Below are positions 1-13,889 of a stretch of 64,000 bases of DNA, piece after piece (position 1 is the stretch's first letter; the number at the start of each line of letters is the position of its first letter). The position numbers were made by a program, and so were the translations under genes. The notes beneath the pieces are model-generated. The model was given only the letters and a program-made list of their open reading frames with translations, was not told where the DNA came from and did no database searches. Source of the DNA: Caprimulgus europaeus (lineage: Eukaryota > Chordata > Aves > Caprimulgiformes > Caprimulgidae); contig OU015533.1 in assembly GCA_907165065.1 (NCBI GenBank), forward strand, positions 24,754,578 through 24,818,577. Direction: 5' to 3'.

Positions 1-3000
1 ACACACTCGTATATTTATACATATATATATGTAAGCTTACACAAACTTCCAATTATAGGTCATAAAAGCACTTTGAAGACAATATTTAGAACCACAACAT
101 GTCTATGGACTGAGTCTGATTCTCATTGTGAATATGTTGATTTTTGAGTTTCACTGGAAAATACTCAGTAGGAATGCTTGCTATTTTCAGGGCAGATCAT
201 AAGAATAGCTAAGGCAGGTCAAAACAAAGGTAGCCACGTATCCTGTTTCCAGCAAAAGCCAATAGTAAGTGTCTACAGAAGAGTATTAAACCCAAGCAAC
301 TACACAACAAACCTTTCCCTGGACATTCTTCCAGCTCCTAGCAAGGAGAGGTAGTGGGAGAGATTTCCTGAACTACAGGTAATATCTGTGTTTAGTCACC
401 CTTGATGGATTTTTCTTCCACATATTTATCTAATTGCTGTCTAAACCAAGGTAAAATTTAGCTTTCACAACATCCAGTGACAAAAAATTTCACAGCTCAA
501 TTAAACTTTTTGAAAATATATTGGTCTTGTTTTAAGTTTGTCAACTTGTACCTCAGTTTCATGGCTCCTTGTTTTTGCATTAGAAGAAACAATCAACCCC
601 TATTCCTCTTCTCTCTGCCTCTCAAGATTTTACAGGCATCTGTCTTATTTCCCTTCATTACCTGTTTTCCTAGCTGAAGAACCCTAATCTATTTAGTTAC
701 TTCTTTTATTGTCATTGCCTTATTTTATTACTTGTCTGGTTCTACTGTGTGCATTTTATCTGAAGGCGTCATAGTATTCAAGCAGGTATTGAAGATATAA
801 CTGCATGATGGTTTTAACAACAGTTGATTCCTGTTCCTTTCCTAATAATTCCTAATATTTTATTAAATTTTACCATTACTCAGCATCCTAACAGAACTAG
901 CTATCGTAAGTCTAGTAAGATGGAGTTATCACTCTCTTGAAGAGTAATAATCAATTCAAAGACCATCCCTGCATATATAAAGCTGGAAATGCTTTTTCCC
1001 CACATCTGTTGCTTTACTTTTATTAGCACTTAACTTTATCTGCCATTGTATAGCCCAGCCTTTCAATATCATGTAACCTTTTACTAAGAGATTTTATTTT
1101 TAGCAACATGAGTAGCACCATAACATAGCACCACAGATAAATAAGCAGGGGCAATACATGAAGAATTTTCATGTACTTAGAGAGATCGGGCATATGAAAA
1201 CAAATATTCAAGTCCAAGTTAGATACAGGTATCAAGATTGGAGTATGCCAGTTATGGAATCTCGGATTTTTCTCAAAAACCTTGATTATATTTCTCAAGA
1301 CCAAGCCCTTCATTGTTTGTTGACTTTTGATAGACAAGGAAACTGCTTCAGATAGTGCCTGCTTTAGCTGATCAGCATAATGCAACATAAGCCTTTGTAA
1401 AACCCAATTAATTTATATTCATAGAAACAGATCCTGATACAGACAGGGTTCCTAGATTCTCTTTTCCCCACAAACACATAACATTCAGTATTAAAACAAT
1501 TCATAATTTCAAATATTTATAGCCAATTTCTAACTAAGTTATCAAAATGCTTAATCAGTCTCTGAGGATCTGTTACATGGTCAACATCTCATGTGAGATC
1601 ACACAAGTATTTTTTAATAAATGGATATGGATATAATATACTGTTGGACTTTCTTCCACAGAACTTCAAATTTTCTAGATAATATAACCTCAAATGGGAT
1701 TAAAAAAATCCTGATACTAACTTGTTTCTGGTTGTTGAGTTGTTTTCTGGTTTGGAGTTTTTTGGTGGTGTTTTGTTTTGTTTTGTTTTTAAAAAAAAAG
1801 GAAATATTCAATAATTGAAGGCAATATTCAGGAAGAGCACATTTCAGATTCACAGATTTTTATCTGATACAAACACCCACATCATAAATCTGATCTTATA
1901 AACACAGTGGGAAAAACATCAGATTAAACTTCAGTAGCATTTTCCTTGTTTTCTTAGATTTCCTAAAGAAAGATAAATTACTTTTGCATAACAGTATTTA
2001 AATCAAAGCCCATTATTGTCAGACTTCCCCCAGAAATAAGCTGCTGAGCCTATTGTTTTCAATATCCTATGACTATTTTCTTTTTCCCGTAAAATTAAAA
2101 TGTTCAGGAAGTGGTCTCACTGATTCAGTAAGTGGTTTCTTTCCCCTACAAATCAGTGTTGAGATAACGTTTCAGCGATGCTAGGAAAGCATTTGGCTGA
2201 TGATGATACCATGAAGTTGCTACTGATTGGAAGCACTTCAAAATCAAAGAAAAGAAACTATTGATTTCAAAGGCCTTGTATCAGGTTCCAAAATAATTCC
2301 AACTTTCATAACATTTTAGCATCTACACTGCAACACAAATAACTTATTGTTCTGTATATATCTGTTTTTACGCCTGCTCAAAAATGTGTCATTTACTACT
2401 GACATTTGCTGGTCACTAGTGTACCTACAGACTGTTTAACACTACTGGCAGTTTAAAGATTTCAAAGGTGACTACAAAGGTAAACCCTTCTCTGCTTAAA
2501 TTTTCTATATACAATACAGCACTATTTAAATGGGCATAAAAATAAAATGAAAATCTGACCTACTATGTGGTGCCCAAAGGTGCTCCTTTTTTCTCAAATA
2601 TATGTTCTTGACAGTCCAAGACAGTTAATTATGTGTGCTGATTCTCTGTTATTATTTTTCTCAGAAAAGCAATAGAAACATAAAATAACATGACCTCTTC
2701 ACATAACACTGAATTTATCATTTATGTTACAGGAAAAAAAGGAGTAGTTTACTTTTTAGCAAATGTTGTACTGTAACCATTAAAAAAGAAAGTAGGGGGA
2801 GGGGAAGACTGCTAGAGCACTGGTATTAGAAACATGCCATTAGGGCTAATGAATGCATTTTGCAAGTATATGCTATTGGCTTTCCCTTTAAAAAAATCAA
2901 TACAGCAATCCAGGTGAATATTTTCTAACATAACTACCTTTTGACCTTGTATTTTTCATTTTCTAAAGGTTAAGTCAGAGTGTAAAAAGCCACATTCATA

Positions 3001-3149
3001 ACACAAAGTGTTTTTTTTTCTCTTTTGCTTCCTGAAAGGAGTATGTGTGCAGAGCATTTATAGAAGAGGTATCATCTAAAGTCACAATACAAAAGGACTT
3101 TTACTGTACTTTAACAATAGCATTATAAGTGAACAGGAGGAAAAAGTGA

Positions 3150-3256
3150 ACCTTGCCACTTGATGACGTCAAATCTCCAATAATTGTCTGTTTAATCACT
3201 TAAGTTTGCTTTGATATCATCAGAATCAGATGATATGGTCAAAGGGGAAATAATTA
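3150..3256. promoter_or_regulatory. Motif-dense patch with perfect CRE palindrome (candidate enhancer)
   Basis: A perfect TGACGTCA (CREB/ATF site) lies at 3164-3171. It is followed within 90 bases by homeodomain-type cores (CAATAATTG, TTTAATCACTTAAG) and ends in a TCF/LEF-like TCAAAGG. CpG-containing palindromes are rare in this AT-rich desert, so the site stands out. No conservation data are available here. Confidence 0.3.
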
Positions 3257-6200
3257 GCATCTTAACTGATAAGGGTACAATGCTAGAACAGTAGAAAGCT
3301 ATGAAATGGGACTGGATTCAAGCTGAGAATTGTTTTACTGTGGAAGTGTAGTGATCTCTAGAGACTACTCTTCAACTGAAAATTATCTTCCTGTTTATAA
3401 ATATACACCACTTGAGGTTGGGTTGTTGGGGTTTTTTTGTTCAAAGTTATTATCTTTTGAAAATTATCTTGGCTCCCAGCAGTTACTGGACTTATTTAAG
3501 ATGACAGCTTTCTCTTTAAATTGAAACCCAAACCCATTTGCAATTACATAGTTTTACTCTCTTTCTGACTTCAACAATTAAAAACAGAAACATAGGCATT
3601 TCATTGAGATGATTTAGAATTTTAATCCTACACTACCAAGGCATCAGTTTGCTAGGAAAACAAATCTTATTATGGGAAACTTGAGTGTTAACTGTCAGGA
3701 AATATCCAATTTTACACCACAGCTGTTGACAATTTGCTTTAAAAATACAGCAAAAGAAAAACTACCATTACTTATCTGTAAAGATGTCCTATGTCCTTCC
3801 ATTAAAAACAGTGCAGTAATCATTGAAAAAAAATATTGGCTACCATTGGTCAGATTCTGAGCCTAGCTACAGAGACTGACTGTACTGACTGTATAGGCAT
3901 ACACTTAAATATAACATAATAATAATATCCTTTAATTCTTGCTCAAATAAAAGCAAAAAGAAGAGTTGTGCAGTCATTTGCTCCCAGCATTCCTACCATT
4001 TCTCCAAAAATACTCCATCTTAGACAATTATCAATCCAAGTAACTACAGGTGCATAAGGTTGCAGACAGAATAAATGAAAGACTGTTCTGTGATTTAGAC
4101 AGAATGAAGAAATGGGGGTTCAGATCTGAAGAAAAGCATGTGCATACAAATACATTTGCTGCACACATAACTTGTGCCTGACAAAAATGTTCTGTTATAA
4201 ATTAAAATAAGGTGTTGAAGTAGTGTAATCTGGATTGGCAGTGTGTATGAGAGACAGGGCTGATCCAAGGCATCTGTATACTCAGCAAACTCAGAAGTCT
4301 ACCCTCCTTCAAACTCTCCAGAGAACAACACAAGTCTTTAAAGCAGGAAGAATTTTTAGTGTCTTGTAAAGAGCTGAAAGGATCCTGTTTTCACAAACAT
4401 TCAAAACCCTGATAAAAAAGAGTGCACGTGCTGCATTCAGAAAATTAATTGCATATTATTAACTCTTCATAGAACACCTACTGGAAAAATGCCCAATGGA
4501 AATGTTGCTTTTGATTTTTAGCTGTTAATATTTTTTCCACAAGACTCTATTTTCTTCATATTCACACACCTAATAACACCAGTGAATCAAATTCAACACC
4601 CATTTGCATCCTGCACCAACCTACTGAATTGAATGGCCCAGTTCCAGACCTGTTATAACTGAATGTGGCCAGCAGAGTACCATATATTTCCATAAAGACT
4701 GGATTCAACCATTAGTCTATAAACAGCTCCTGCAAAAGAAATTCATACCACATTTAGTCACTACAAATAGCCAGATAAAAATAACTATTTGACCCAAGTG
4801 TCCTTTGTGGATTAAGTTTTAGATAGAAACATTTCCTCCCATTCTGTTTGTGATTGGCTGAAATAAATAGATTTTATAGTTTGTGTATGCATGCAGAAAA
4901 CTAATTAAACAGAAGCCAAATAGAAATAAAATCTACAGGCAGTTCCAACCACCACCAACATCAATTTCATCAACAATTAACAGTTCTCATGAGAGTCTCC
5001 AGGTAGCAGCCAGGATGATAAAACTTGGTACACAAGGCACAGAACCATCTGTCTGTTATTCAAAGAAAAATAGCAGCTCAACAGCCAAATGAGACTTTAA
5101 GCTTGCAAGTTCTCCATAAACGTAATTAAAGCAAAAGTCATTCTAATACCTAAGAGCATCCTGATAAGCAGAGAGAACAAGAATTCCAAGTGGGAAGAAG
5201 AAAAGATGTTGAGGACTGAAAGAAAAGAACTTCAGATAAATTGTTTCACAGGATCCCCATGTGACTGCATATTTTGGAGCTGTTCTGTGCCAGAATTTTT
5301 ATAGAAGACTTTTTAGATTCCACTGCTTCATTTGCTGCAGAAGGCAGAAGGGTGCAGGTGTATTCTTAATGTGGAGTTCAGTAAAAATTAATGTGCAATG
5401 GAACTTCGGCATTTAGGAGTCCAGCCACTACAACTGTCACTATCCTTCATTTTAGCGAGTAAGACTGAATGTGACAGAATTCAGTTTGATATTTCCAGAA
5501 ACACCTTTGGGACCTCATAAGTCTCCTCAAATCACATTCTTTACTTAACATGCTTGCAGTCAGTCATGAAACAAATGACCACTTTGATGATGCCTATGTT
5601 GTTCTTTCATAAAGCTTTCCTATAATGTTTGGCCTTTCTCACTTCAGACCTTTTTATCTTCTTTGTCACAACCAGAAATATTTATTACATCACGTGGGCT
5701 ATGCTGTGTAAGCAAAAGAATTAAAAGTTAGTAAAACCAGAATGGATTATTCCTTGAATAAGGCAGTTGAAACCTGCCCTAAAGAATTAGATGCTATCAC
5801 TGACTTACCAAGTCCTTATACACTGGGCAAGCCACTCAAAGCAATTTCCCTTTTTTGTACAAGATATAGTACACGATTCTAGATTCTCCCAACTAAAACC
5901 TCAACTTCATTGTCACATAAGAGGTTCTATAGAAGTTAATTACTTTTTTAGCAAGTTGATACAAATACTTATAACTGTTACAGTTATGCATGAGAAAATC
6001 TTCAGTTGCTTAACACCAACTCCTACAGGCAGTATTCAGTTCTGAAGTAAATTTTTCCCTGGCTTCAGTTTTTCTGGCAAGCTTTCAAGAATAAGTAGAA
6101 ATCTTATCCAAGTGTCAGATTTGGTTAGTAGCCAATATTTTGTAGAAATACACATGTAGAAAACAGGGAAAAGAGACTAGCTTGAAAAAATGCACAGCTG

Positions 6201-7837
6201 GAAGTTGCATCTCTAAGAAGTCATTCTACTGAAAGGCAAAGTGATCTTGTATGTGGTGTTTTCTTGACTGGAAATAGAAAAGCTTTGCATGTGTATTCTT
6301 TCAGTTTTCACTTGAGTTTTAAGTGCCTTTGACAAGAAAGCAGAAAGGTTGCAGTCTGTGATCCTTACATTCCCAAGGTGTGTCACCCCACAGGGTGGTT
6401 TTGTACTATCATGCCAGTTCCTGGACGTTTTCTTGCCTTTTTAACAGCCTACTCTAAGTTATAGTTCATTTACACACAGCTAATAAGCGATTTTAGTTTC
6501 TTCTTGTTGTTCAATAGGCACAATTGCTAGAATATTTTATATGAACATTGATTCCCTCCTGAGCTTTATACAGTGGTCTTTGCTATCACTTTGGTGCTCT
6601 TCATAATAATTAATTTATTTTAAACAAGCCTTTGGGAGACAGAGTGCCATTATCTCAATTTTACAGGTGCAAAATGAAGGCACACAGAAACAAGAATCAA
6701 AAGAATCTACAATTCTAGGAGCACAGCTTAACAGTACTGGCTTGTTTTTTCTGAGTATCTGGTTTAATAGCACTGCATTCTATAACAGTGTGGTATACAG
6801 TAATATAGTAGCACATTCAAAGCACTGTTTACATTGATTTCAATAACTCCTGTCATGCATGAAGAACACACATTTGGTGATCACTTAGAAAAAAATTGTC
6901 TTCCCTGTCTTCCCCTCAACCTTGCACATATCCCTGCTTCCTTCCCTCAGCTCTTGCATCTGGCTGAGTGATCCTGCCTCCCTCTTCCTATCAGCTCTGG
7001 TGCTTACTTACTTGATGCCTCAGCAAGGCCATCTAACTCACTATCAACAACACCCAATTCCTCACCAGAAACCATCCTCAGTTCCAAAGACACAGGGAAC
7101 GAGTATTTCAACTGCCACAAACTAAACAGTAGAAAAGCACATTGAAGCAAGGAGAGGAGAAGCTGACATGGGGCACAGTAGAACATCTCTCTTTTGACAG
7201 TGGTGAACTGGTATGTCAGGTCCTGCTTCACCTCTCTTTGTTTCATTGGTATTAACAGCAGGGCTGATAATATCAGTCTCCCCTTGCTGTTAGGCATGCA
7301 GTCACCCCTCATCATTTTGTCTGCACTGGTGAAATTTAATATATGAATGCAAATTTATTTATTTTATTATTAAATGTATTAATAATTCAGATCAAAACTA
7401 AAAGCAGCTTAAAACCAAGCTTCAAGAGAAAGAAAACATTATGGAGCAGGCATTGGATTCTGGTTTTTGTGTTGTCGTTTTTGGTTTTGGTTTTTTTTTC
7501 CAGGAAAGTCCATGGCAAAACTCCTGTTTCTTCAAAAGAGTTATGGCTTTCTTTGTACCAGCAACTGTGTTACAGTCTTTACCAATAAGCAGACAAAAGT
7601 CCTCCCACAACTTCACGAAAATCCACTTTCTGTAGCAGAGAATTCAGTAAGAAAGCAGTGGGGGCAGCAAGCAAGTGCTTTAACATCAGTATTAACCCTG
7701 TTCCTCGTCTTATTCGAAAGTGTTCTAAGCCATCACAGCAATGAGTATTTTCCCTTTTTTTTAATATCTGAGTTTCTAGAACTCATTTTATTTTGTATTA
7801 GTATTGTATCCAACTTCCATTAGCCTAGACATTTTTC

Positions 7838-7960
7838 AGAAACAATCATAACTTTATTATAATTACATATATATTTATTTATTTTAAAAATAATAATTTT
7901 GTATTTTATACATATATTTTTATATGTTATATACAAATATATAAACAAACTAATTCGACA
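7838..7960. repeat. AT-rich low-complexity tract
   Basis: Almost pure A/T with TATTTATTTATTT, ATATATA and TTATATAC runs. The composition resembles matrix-attachment or easily unwound DNA. No coding content. Confidence 0.6.
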
Positions 7961-9059
7961 AATAATTAAGACTATTTCTAAAATCTAGACACTTATTTAG
8001 GACAAGAAATAATGAGCTGCATTGCTTACAAAGGCTCCTACAATACAACAGACAACAGTTTCATTAAATGTTGCCTCCAGTGACTAAACAATCTCCAGAA
8101 AAGTCTAGTCATTTCCTAGCTCTTGATTTTGAAGCTATGAGCAGAGCTTCCCAGTCATGCAGAGCCATATGGGGTTTTTAACCAAATACAGTGTGAAAAT
8201 GGATGTCACAAAACATTACTGAATGAATCAGCAAATTCCTGTACTCCAGTAACAGAGCTAGAATGGTAAAACAGGCAGCATAAATAGAAAAAGGGTGTTG
8301 CTGTCTATGATCAGTGAGAGAAAGCACAGAAAAACAATTTAGCTAATATAGCTCTTTTGAAAACCATAGGAAATTGCATATTGCAAATTACTACTGGCCT
8401 TAAATTCTTAGGGTTCCCTCCTCACTGCTAAAAAGAACTGCTGCCATTGGTGGAGGCTGCATTGGGTAATTAATACATGTTAACTATACTAAAAATATAT
8501 ATAATGTAGGTAAAGTGCTTCATTTTTTTAAATCAAGAAAACTAGGTACAGACAGCAAAAAAATTCTGACATCACTTAATTTACCTGGTGCCTTGTTTCC
8601 CTCATTTCTCTCAGGCCCTTTCATGACTTTTCTCAGCAGCAGATATAAGACAAAATGTGTATGATGTTCAATGAACAAATCAGACGTGTTTCAGTTGCTA
8701 AAGCTCCTGAGTAAATGAGTCAACACACAAAACAGAAAACAAACACCAAACAGCACAGACAAGCGTACAAGGAAAACACCATCTGCACTCACCACACCAC
8801 ATGACTTAAATACTACTGGAAAAAAATCACTAGAAATTATCATATCACAAACAGAAGTAAGCACTGAATGGAACTCAATCATCATTGTATGAAAAGGACT
8901 TCTGAAGAAGAAACCTCTTCAGTTGTGTTTTCCTGTCTTTCAATATGCTGATTACTCAATGTGATCTATGGGAAAGCCACAGGGCATGATGGCTACAACA
9001 ACAACCAGTCGTTTTGAAAGTCTCTGCACAAATTCTTTAAGAGGAAGATCTCTGTGTCA

Positions 9060-9130
9060 GTGCTAATGTTTGTGCAATTAGCATGTCGCATAAGGACATA
9101 GTGCTGTGGAACTCTGACTCTTAATTAAGC
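9060..9130. promoter_or_regulatory. Overlapping C/EBP, homeodomain and octamer-like sites (candidate enhancer)
   Basis: The stretch TTTGTGCAATTAGCATG combines a C/EBP-like TTGTGCAAT, a homeodomain CAATTAG and a TTAGCAT half-octamer in overlap. A TTAATTAAG palindrome follows about 45 bases on. Overlapping sites of this kind are typical of conserved non-coding elements; conservation itself was not tested. Confidence 0.25.
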
Positions 9131-11814
9131 AAAATGCCAAATAAGAAATAATTCAAATATTTTAGCCTAGCTAAAAATGTAAGAAATGCTTTCTTTTAAA
9201 GTGTACTTTTCACCTCAAGGTCCAGATTTTAAACTGTATAAATGCTAAAAAAGACTGTCTTGGAAAGGTAACCATGAGAAACTAGAGAATATGGACATGG
9301 GATAAAATGTACTGTAGAGCAAAGATGAAAAGAATTATAAATAACAGAGACTTATGGACAGATGAGAGTCACATTGTTAAGCTTGCCAGCTTCAGAACCA
9401 CACAAGATTTTTTTTTTTCAGAATTTTAAATTCTATCTAATTGTTCAGATAATTTAAATACTCTTGAACACCACTGTTGCTAATTTGCTATTGCATTGTT
9501 TGTGATGCTGATTTGAATCAAATTCTCTGTATAACAGCAATAGGAGATAGCAGGATAGGTGATCCTCTGATCCTCATTGTAAAACTTTCCCTTTTCTGCT
9601 TGGGAGCTTTTAACCAACAGTGGTTCATTCTTAGTATTTATTGCATATATGATTGTTCTCTTTTTTGTCAGCTTTTTATTGTTTTATCAAATATTCCTCA
9701 ACTACAAGATTTTTTAGGGCTCCTGCTACTAAAATTATGAACTTCTCTAGAAGAAAAGACTTTTCTTAAAACATCTTCTTTTGGAAATAAAACAAAATTA
9801 TCTCTTATGATGAATAAAACAAGACTAAAAAGGTATGCCCTCAAAATACGAGGAGGCAAAACAGTGAAAGGCATAAAAATTTTATTATCTCTTGACAATA
9901 GTATATATTGAAATGGTAGTCACTAACAGTTGTCAGTGATAACTTACTGGATCAATTCTGCTAAATATTGCTCCTATCTGAAAATCTAATTCATTAAAAT
10001 TGCTGTATTTCTTGAAATCTGTAACTATCATTTACTAGAATATTATATATTTCATTAATATATCATATTATTTGCACATAAATAAATGCATTTCTAAAAT
10101 AAAAGGTTGGGTTTTTCTTCAGAAGTCCCAGAGTCATATTATATTCACATAACTAGTAACAAGGCTATTTACAGCAAAATAGGATATACTGACGATATGT
10201 TGATATTCCATATTGATCTTTGACATTTTTTAAAAACATCACAACTTTAATAAATGGGTAAAATATTATTTTAAAAATTTGTTTTTACAAATTTTTTTAT
10301 TATACAAATTTATTATTATACAAATTTATACATTCAGAACTCGTACAGTGATAAGAATTCCTTGCAACTATATGTGTCTTTCAGATTAAGAACTCACAGT
10401 ATTTTAATTAAATTTCATTAGAGCCCTTCAAGGCAAAGTATCGTTACTTCAGCCTTCACTGATGACATGGAAATTATGTACAGATCAATATAATTCATAC
10501 ATACAAACTCAATCTTCCAGTTGAAGTCTCTTGGCCAAACCAGAGTTGATTCAACTCAATGCAGGCCCATCCACTTCAAAAGAAGGACAGTGATTAACAC
10601 CAACAAAGGGTTTGGTGATCTTGTTCTACAACAATGACATTGATGCATTCATTAAAATATGTGAGTGGGACAAATCTCCCACTTAGGCATGAAATGGCTA
10701 AAAACATGTCTGTTCTGTGGGACATCCCAATTATCCATGCTTGTGATTTTAATAACAATTTGTTTAGAAGTGAAGGTAACCTGACACATCCAGTTTGAAC
10801 ACAGATGAAAGCTGAGTTGGATACATATGTACTGCAAAAGTACTGCAAAATACAGTACCTCATTTGTTTTGAGCTAGTTTTCTGATTCTATTTTTACTCA
10901 CTGTGATTTACCACCAGTATCCTCTGGGTGATAGTTAAGGAAACAGATGCTGGGAATCTCTGTCCCTTCAGTTCCTGAGGGGAGAGCTCTGACTCACATT
11001 TGTGCCTAGTCTCTCCTTTGTACTCACACATGCAAAGGGTGGTTGTGTGAAACTTAAATTACTGCTTGATTTCCAGTTTCTCATTGCCAGTTTCCTCAAA
11101 GTTTCCACTTACGTATTTTACAGCTTTACCAGTTTCATTTAAGCAGCATTTTATTACACGTTTCCCTTTCCAAAACCTGAACTGTCTGTTCCCAGGATAA
11201 AGTTAAATTCTTTTATTTTGAAGTGCTCTATTTATTTGGGATTTTCCAATGAAACTAGATAGAAAAAAATGTACAAATCTGGGACAAAGTTGAAATTAAT
11301 TTTTAACAGATGTTTTAGTCTAAATTTTTCCTCTACCACTTTGAAAAAATGCATCTATAGAACATATATAGAACTATTGAGCAGAAATAGATACAGCCCA
11401 TGCCTGTTTATAAGGCTATCATGGAACTTTCCATTGTCTGTGTGCAGATATGAAAAGGCTTGTTGGCTTTCACTGATAGACTGCAATACTTAGTACAGTG
11501 CAGGAAAAACACTTCTAGACTGAAGGTATGGGCAAGACAGCAGCAGTGTTCCTCCCTGGGTGAGAAAAGGTACATATCACCGTGACCTAAAATGCAACTG
11601 TTATTATTTTGAAAATGTTGCCCAAAACACTGCCTTATAGTAATGAAGGAGTTAAATGACACACTTTATTTCATTCCTAGAAGATTTCTATTTGACTAGA
11701 ATTAAAACCATAGTGCAGTTCAGAGAAGAGGTCTAGTGTCATTTAGCAATGAGTTGCCCTGGCTGAGTTTCTAGGAGAAATAGTCACAATATAATTAATC
11801 TGGTGGAACAGCTG

Positions 11815-11945
11815 GATACACTGATTGCAATTAATTTTGCTCTGAATATTAACAGTTCCACAGCAGTTGAAAATAAATGATATGAGTCAATAGATTTTTG
11901 AATTAAGTAGGTTGTGGGCAATAAAGTAAATTATTGTTGATATTG
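11815..11945. promoter_or_regulatory. HOX/CDX-type motif cluster (candidate enhancer)
   Basis: Contains TGATTGCAATTAATTTTGC and, about 90 bases later, GGGCAATAAAGTAAATTATTG. The latter carries the CAATAAA core bound by posterior HOX and CDX proteins. Suggestive in a HoxD landscape, but AT-rich DNA yields such cores by chance. Confidence 0.2.
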
Positions 11946-13889
11946 TAAAAGTTGTTTAAATCAACTGAATGATCTCAGTAAATTCACGTACTTAATAAAT
12001 CTGTACTAGTACTCATTTATAGAGGAAAAAAATGAGAATCACATTGCAACTTCTAACTAAAAGCTCAAGCAAAGTTTTAAATAAAGCATCAGACTACTTT
12101 ACTCATTAAATGGAACGAATGTGGACTGTTTACTGTTTCATTGTTCAGTATGTAAATAGCATATCAGAACAGTGCGTAACTAACAGTCATACATCAGAAA
12201 CTTGTTTCTTGATTATCCAGAGATATAGTCAGTATCTCTTTAACAGTTTCTTCCAGGGAATATTTCTCCAGTAAGAGCTGGACTTCTAAGCAGATGGTCA
12301 CTGCACAAGAAACAGTTGAACAGTGGCACCCAGAGGTGAAAAGTGTACTGCTACTAAGGAGTTATTCAATTTGTTGCAATCTATTTCTCATCTTTTCCTT
12401 CTGTCACTCTCATCTTTTCTTTTCCAAGTAACAAATGCCAGAAAAAAAAATGCTGCAATTTGGAAGAACGTACTCTAGAGTTTAAAAAAGAAAGCCCCTG
12501 CTTTGTAACAACTATTATAGTTGGGAACACATTTTAGAAACACATTTCTACAACATATTTTCTCTAACAAAGAGCAGGATAAAAATAACAATGGAAAAGA
12601 GAATATTTTCAGATGCATCCCCTTGGATAGAATTCTGAAGCCACAAAGTCTTGTATTCTCACTAAATTCACTAGCTGGATTTATTGTGCAGAATTATAAC
12701 AGGAACTTGAAGATTCAAACACAAAACCTGGTGGATTTTAGGAAAAATCTTGGGATCATAGAACAGATGGAACTATAGTTGACACAAACTGTCCATACTA
12801 TCTCAGATGCTTTGACTTCAGATGTTTGGTAAGATCTATTGTAAAATTGTCCTAAAAGCACCAGACTCAGAGCATCACCTCTCTGTGATAACCTCCCCAG
12901 GCTCCTTAGACAATATCTATTTTTATATATGCATATATGCACGCCAGTTAGTTACTTATTTCACAAAAAAATTAACTAAATACAAAGAAATGGTGCGACT
13001 ACCCAGCAAGCGTCTCAGAAAAGTCCAATAAAATGACTCCCATTGATTTTTAATTTAAAAGGCTATACTTCTGCAATCTGCAATGAGTGCCTGCACCTTT
13101 CAGTTACAGTGGGACTCTGTACCTGGGCTGAGCTGCAGCAAACGACATCCACACTCTCTAAGGATCCTCCAAACAACCTTCCACTTAAGAGAATATTATA
13201 AGAAAGGGCTTTGGCAAGCATCTGCTCAAAAGAGAAGAGAAAAAGAAATAGGTGTTTGGTTTTGCTTTAATTTTAAAGATAAACTTCCTTTCTGTGAGTT
13301 AAATGGATTGTGTGAGGTGTCCAGAACATTTCTGATTATTTCCCCTAGTAGCAAGTCCTTTTGTCTGCTCTTCACGCTGGTTGTTATTAGTATTGCTATT
13401 ACCATCATCATCATTATTATAACTATCATTATTTATTATCAGGTAAGGAGCAGTGGTAATGTGGTGGGCAAAAAAGTTAAGTTCACTTTTCTAGATCTGC
13501 ATCTCCAGCCCAAGCATGAGGAAGGAGTTTCTGTAAACTCCAGACAGGGGCAAGTGTTTCTAAATTCATCTCTATAGCCAGTGTGTTCAGGGTTGTATTT
13601 AAACTACAATCCGTACAAAACCCATCAACTGAGGTCTATTTCCAACAGTTTACAGGGTAAGACATTTCTCTGCATCCGCCTTTCAGCCAGGATTTTAAAC
13701 ATTTGAAAGCAAATAAGGAAAGGAATTATGGCTATATACAAATTTACATTTTTTCCTCCCCCTCATCCCATCTTTATTTTTCTATCTCTTTATTAAGGCC
13801 GCGATCACAGAAAAAAATGTTGTTGCAAAGGTTGGAAGGCGGTGACACGCTGCCAGGATCTAACATGTCTGCCGTGCTGCCATTGAACA

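Larger units (their letters stand above)
1..13790. other. Gene desert, left part (distal HoxD telomeric landscape)
   Basis: AT-rich non-coding DNA. Every open frame here is short, lacks recognisable domains, and is often riddled with simple sequence. I found no spliceable gene, tRNA or complete transposon. By synteny (HNRNPA3 then NFE2L2 downstream) this should be the far end of the desert that separates MTX2/HOXD from HNRNPA3, which in mouse and chick is known to hold limb and trunk enhancers of HoxD. Motif-dense patches are listed separately; their enhancer role is inference. Confidence 0.7.

Noticed and set aside
12746..12905. Possible reverse-oriented CR1 tail (GATCATAGAACAG...)
   Set aside because: Only one short CATAGAA match; the following sequence does not convincingly follow the CR1 pattern.
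13083..13577. 164-residue plus-strand frame with an Ile-rich hydrophobic run
   Set aside because: The hydrophobic run comes from ATT/ATC simple sequence; the rest has no family pattern and no partner exons.
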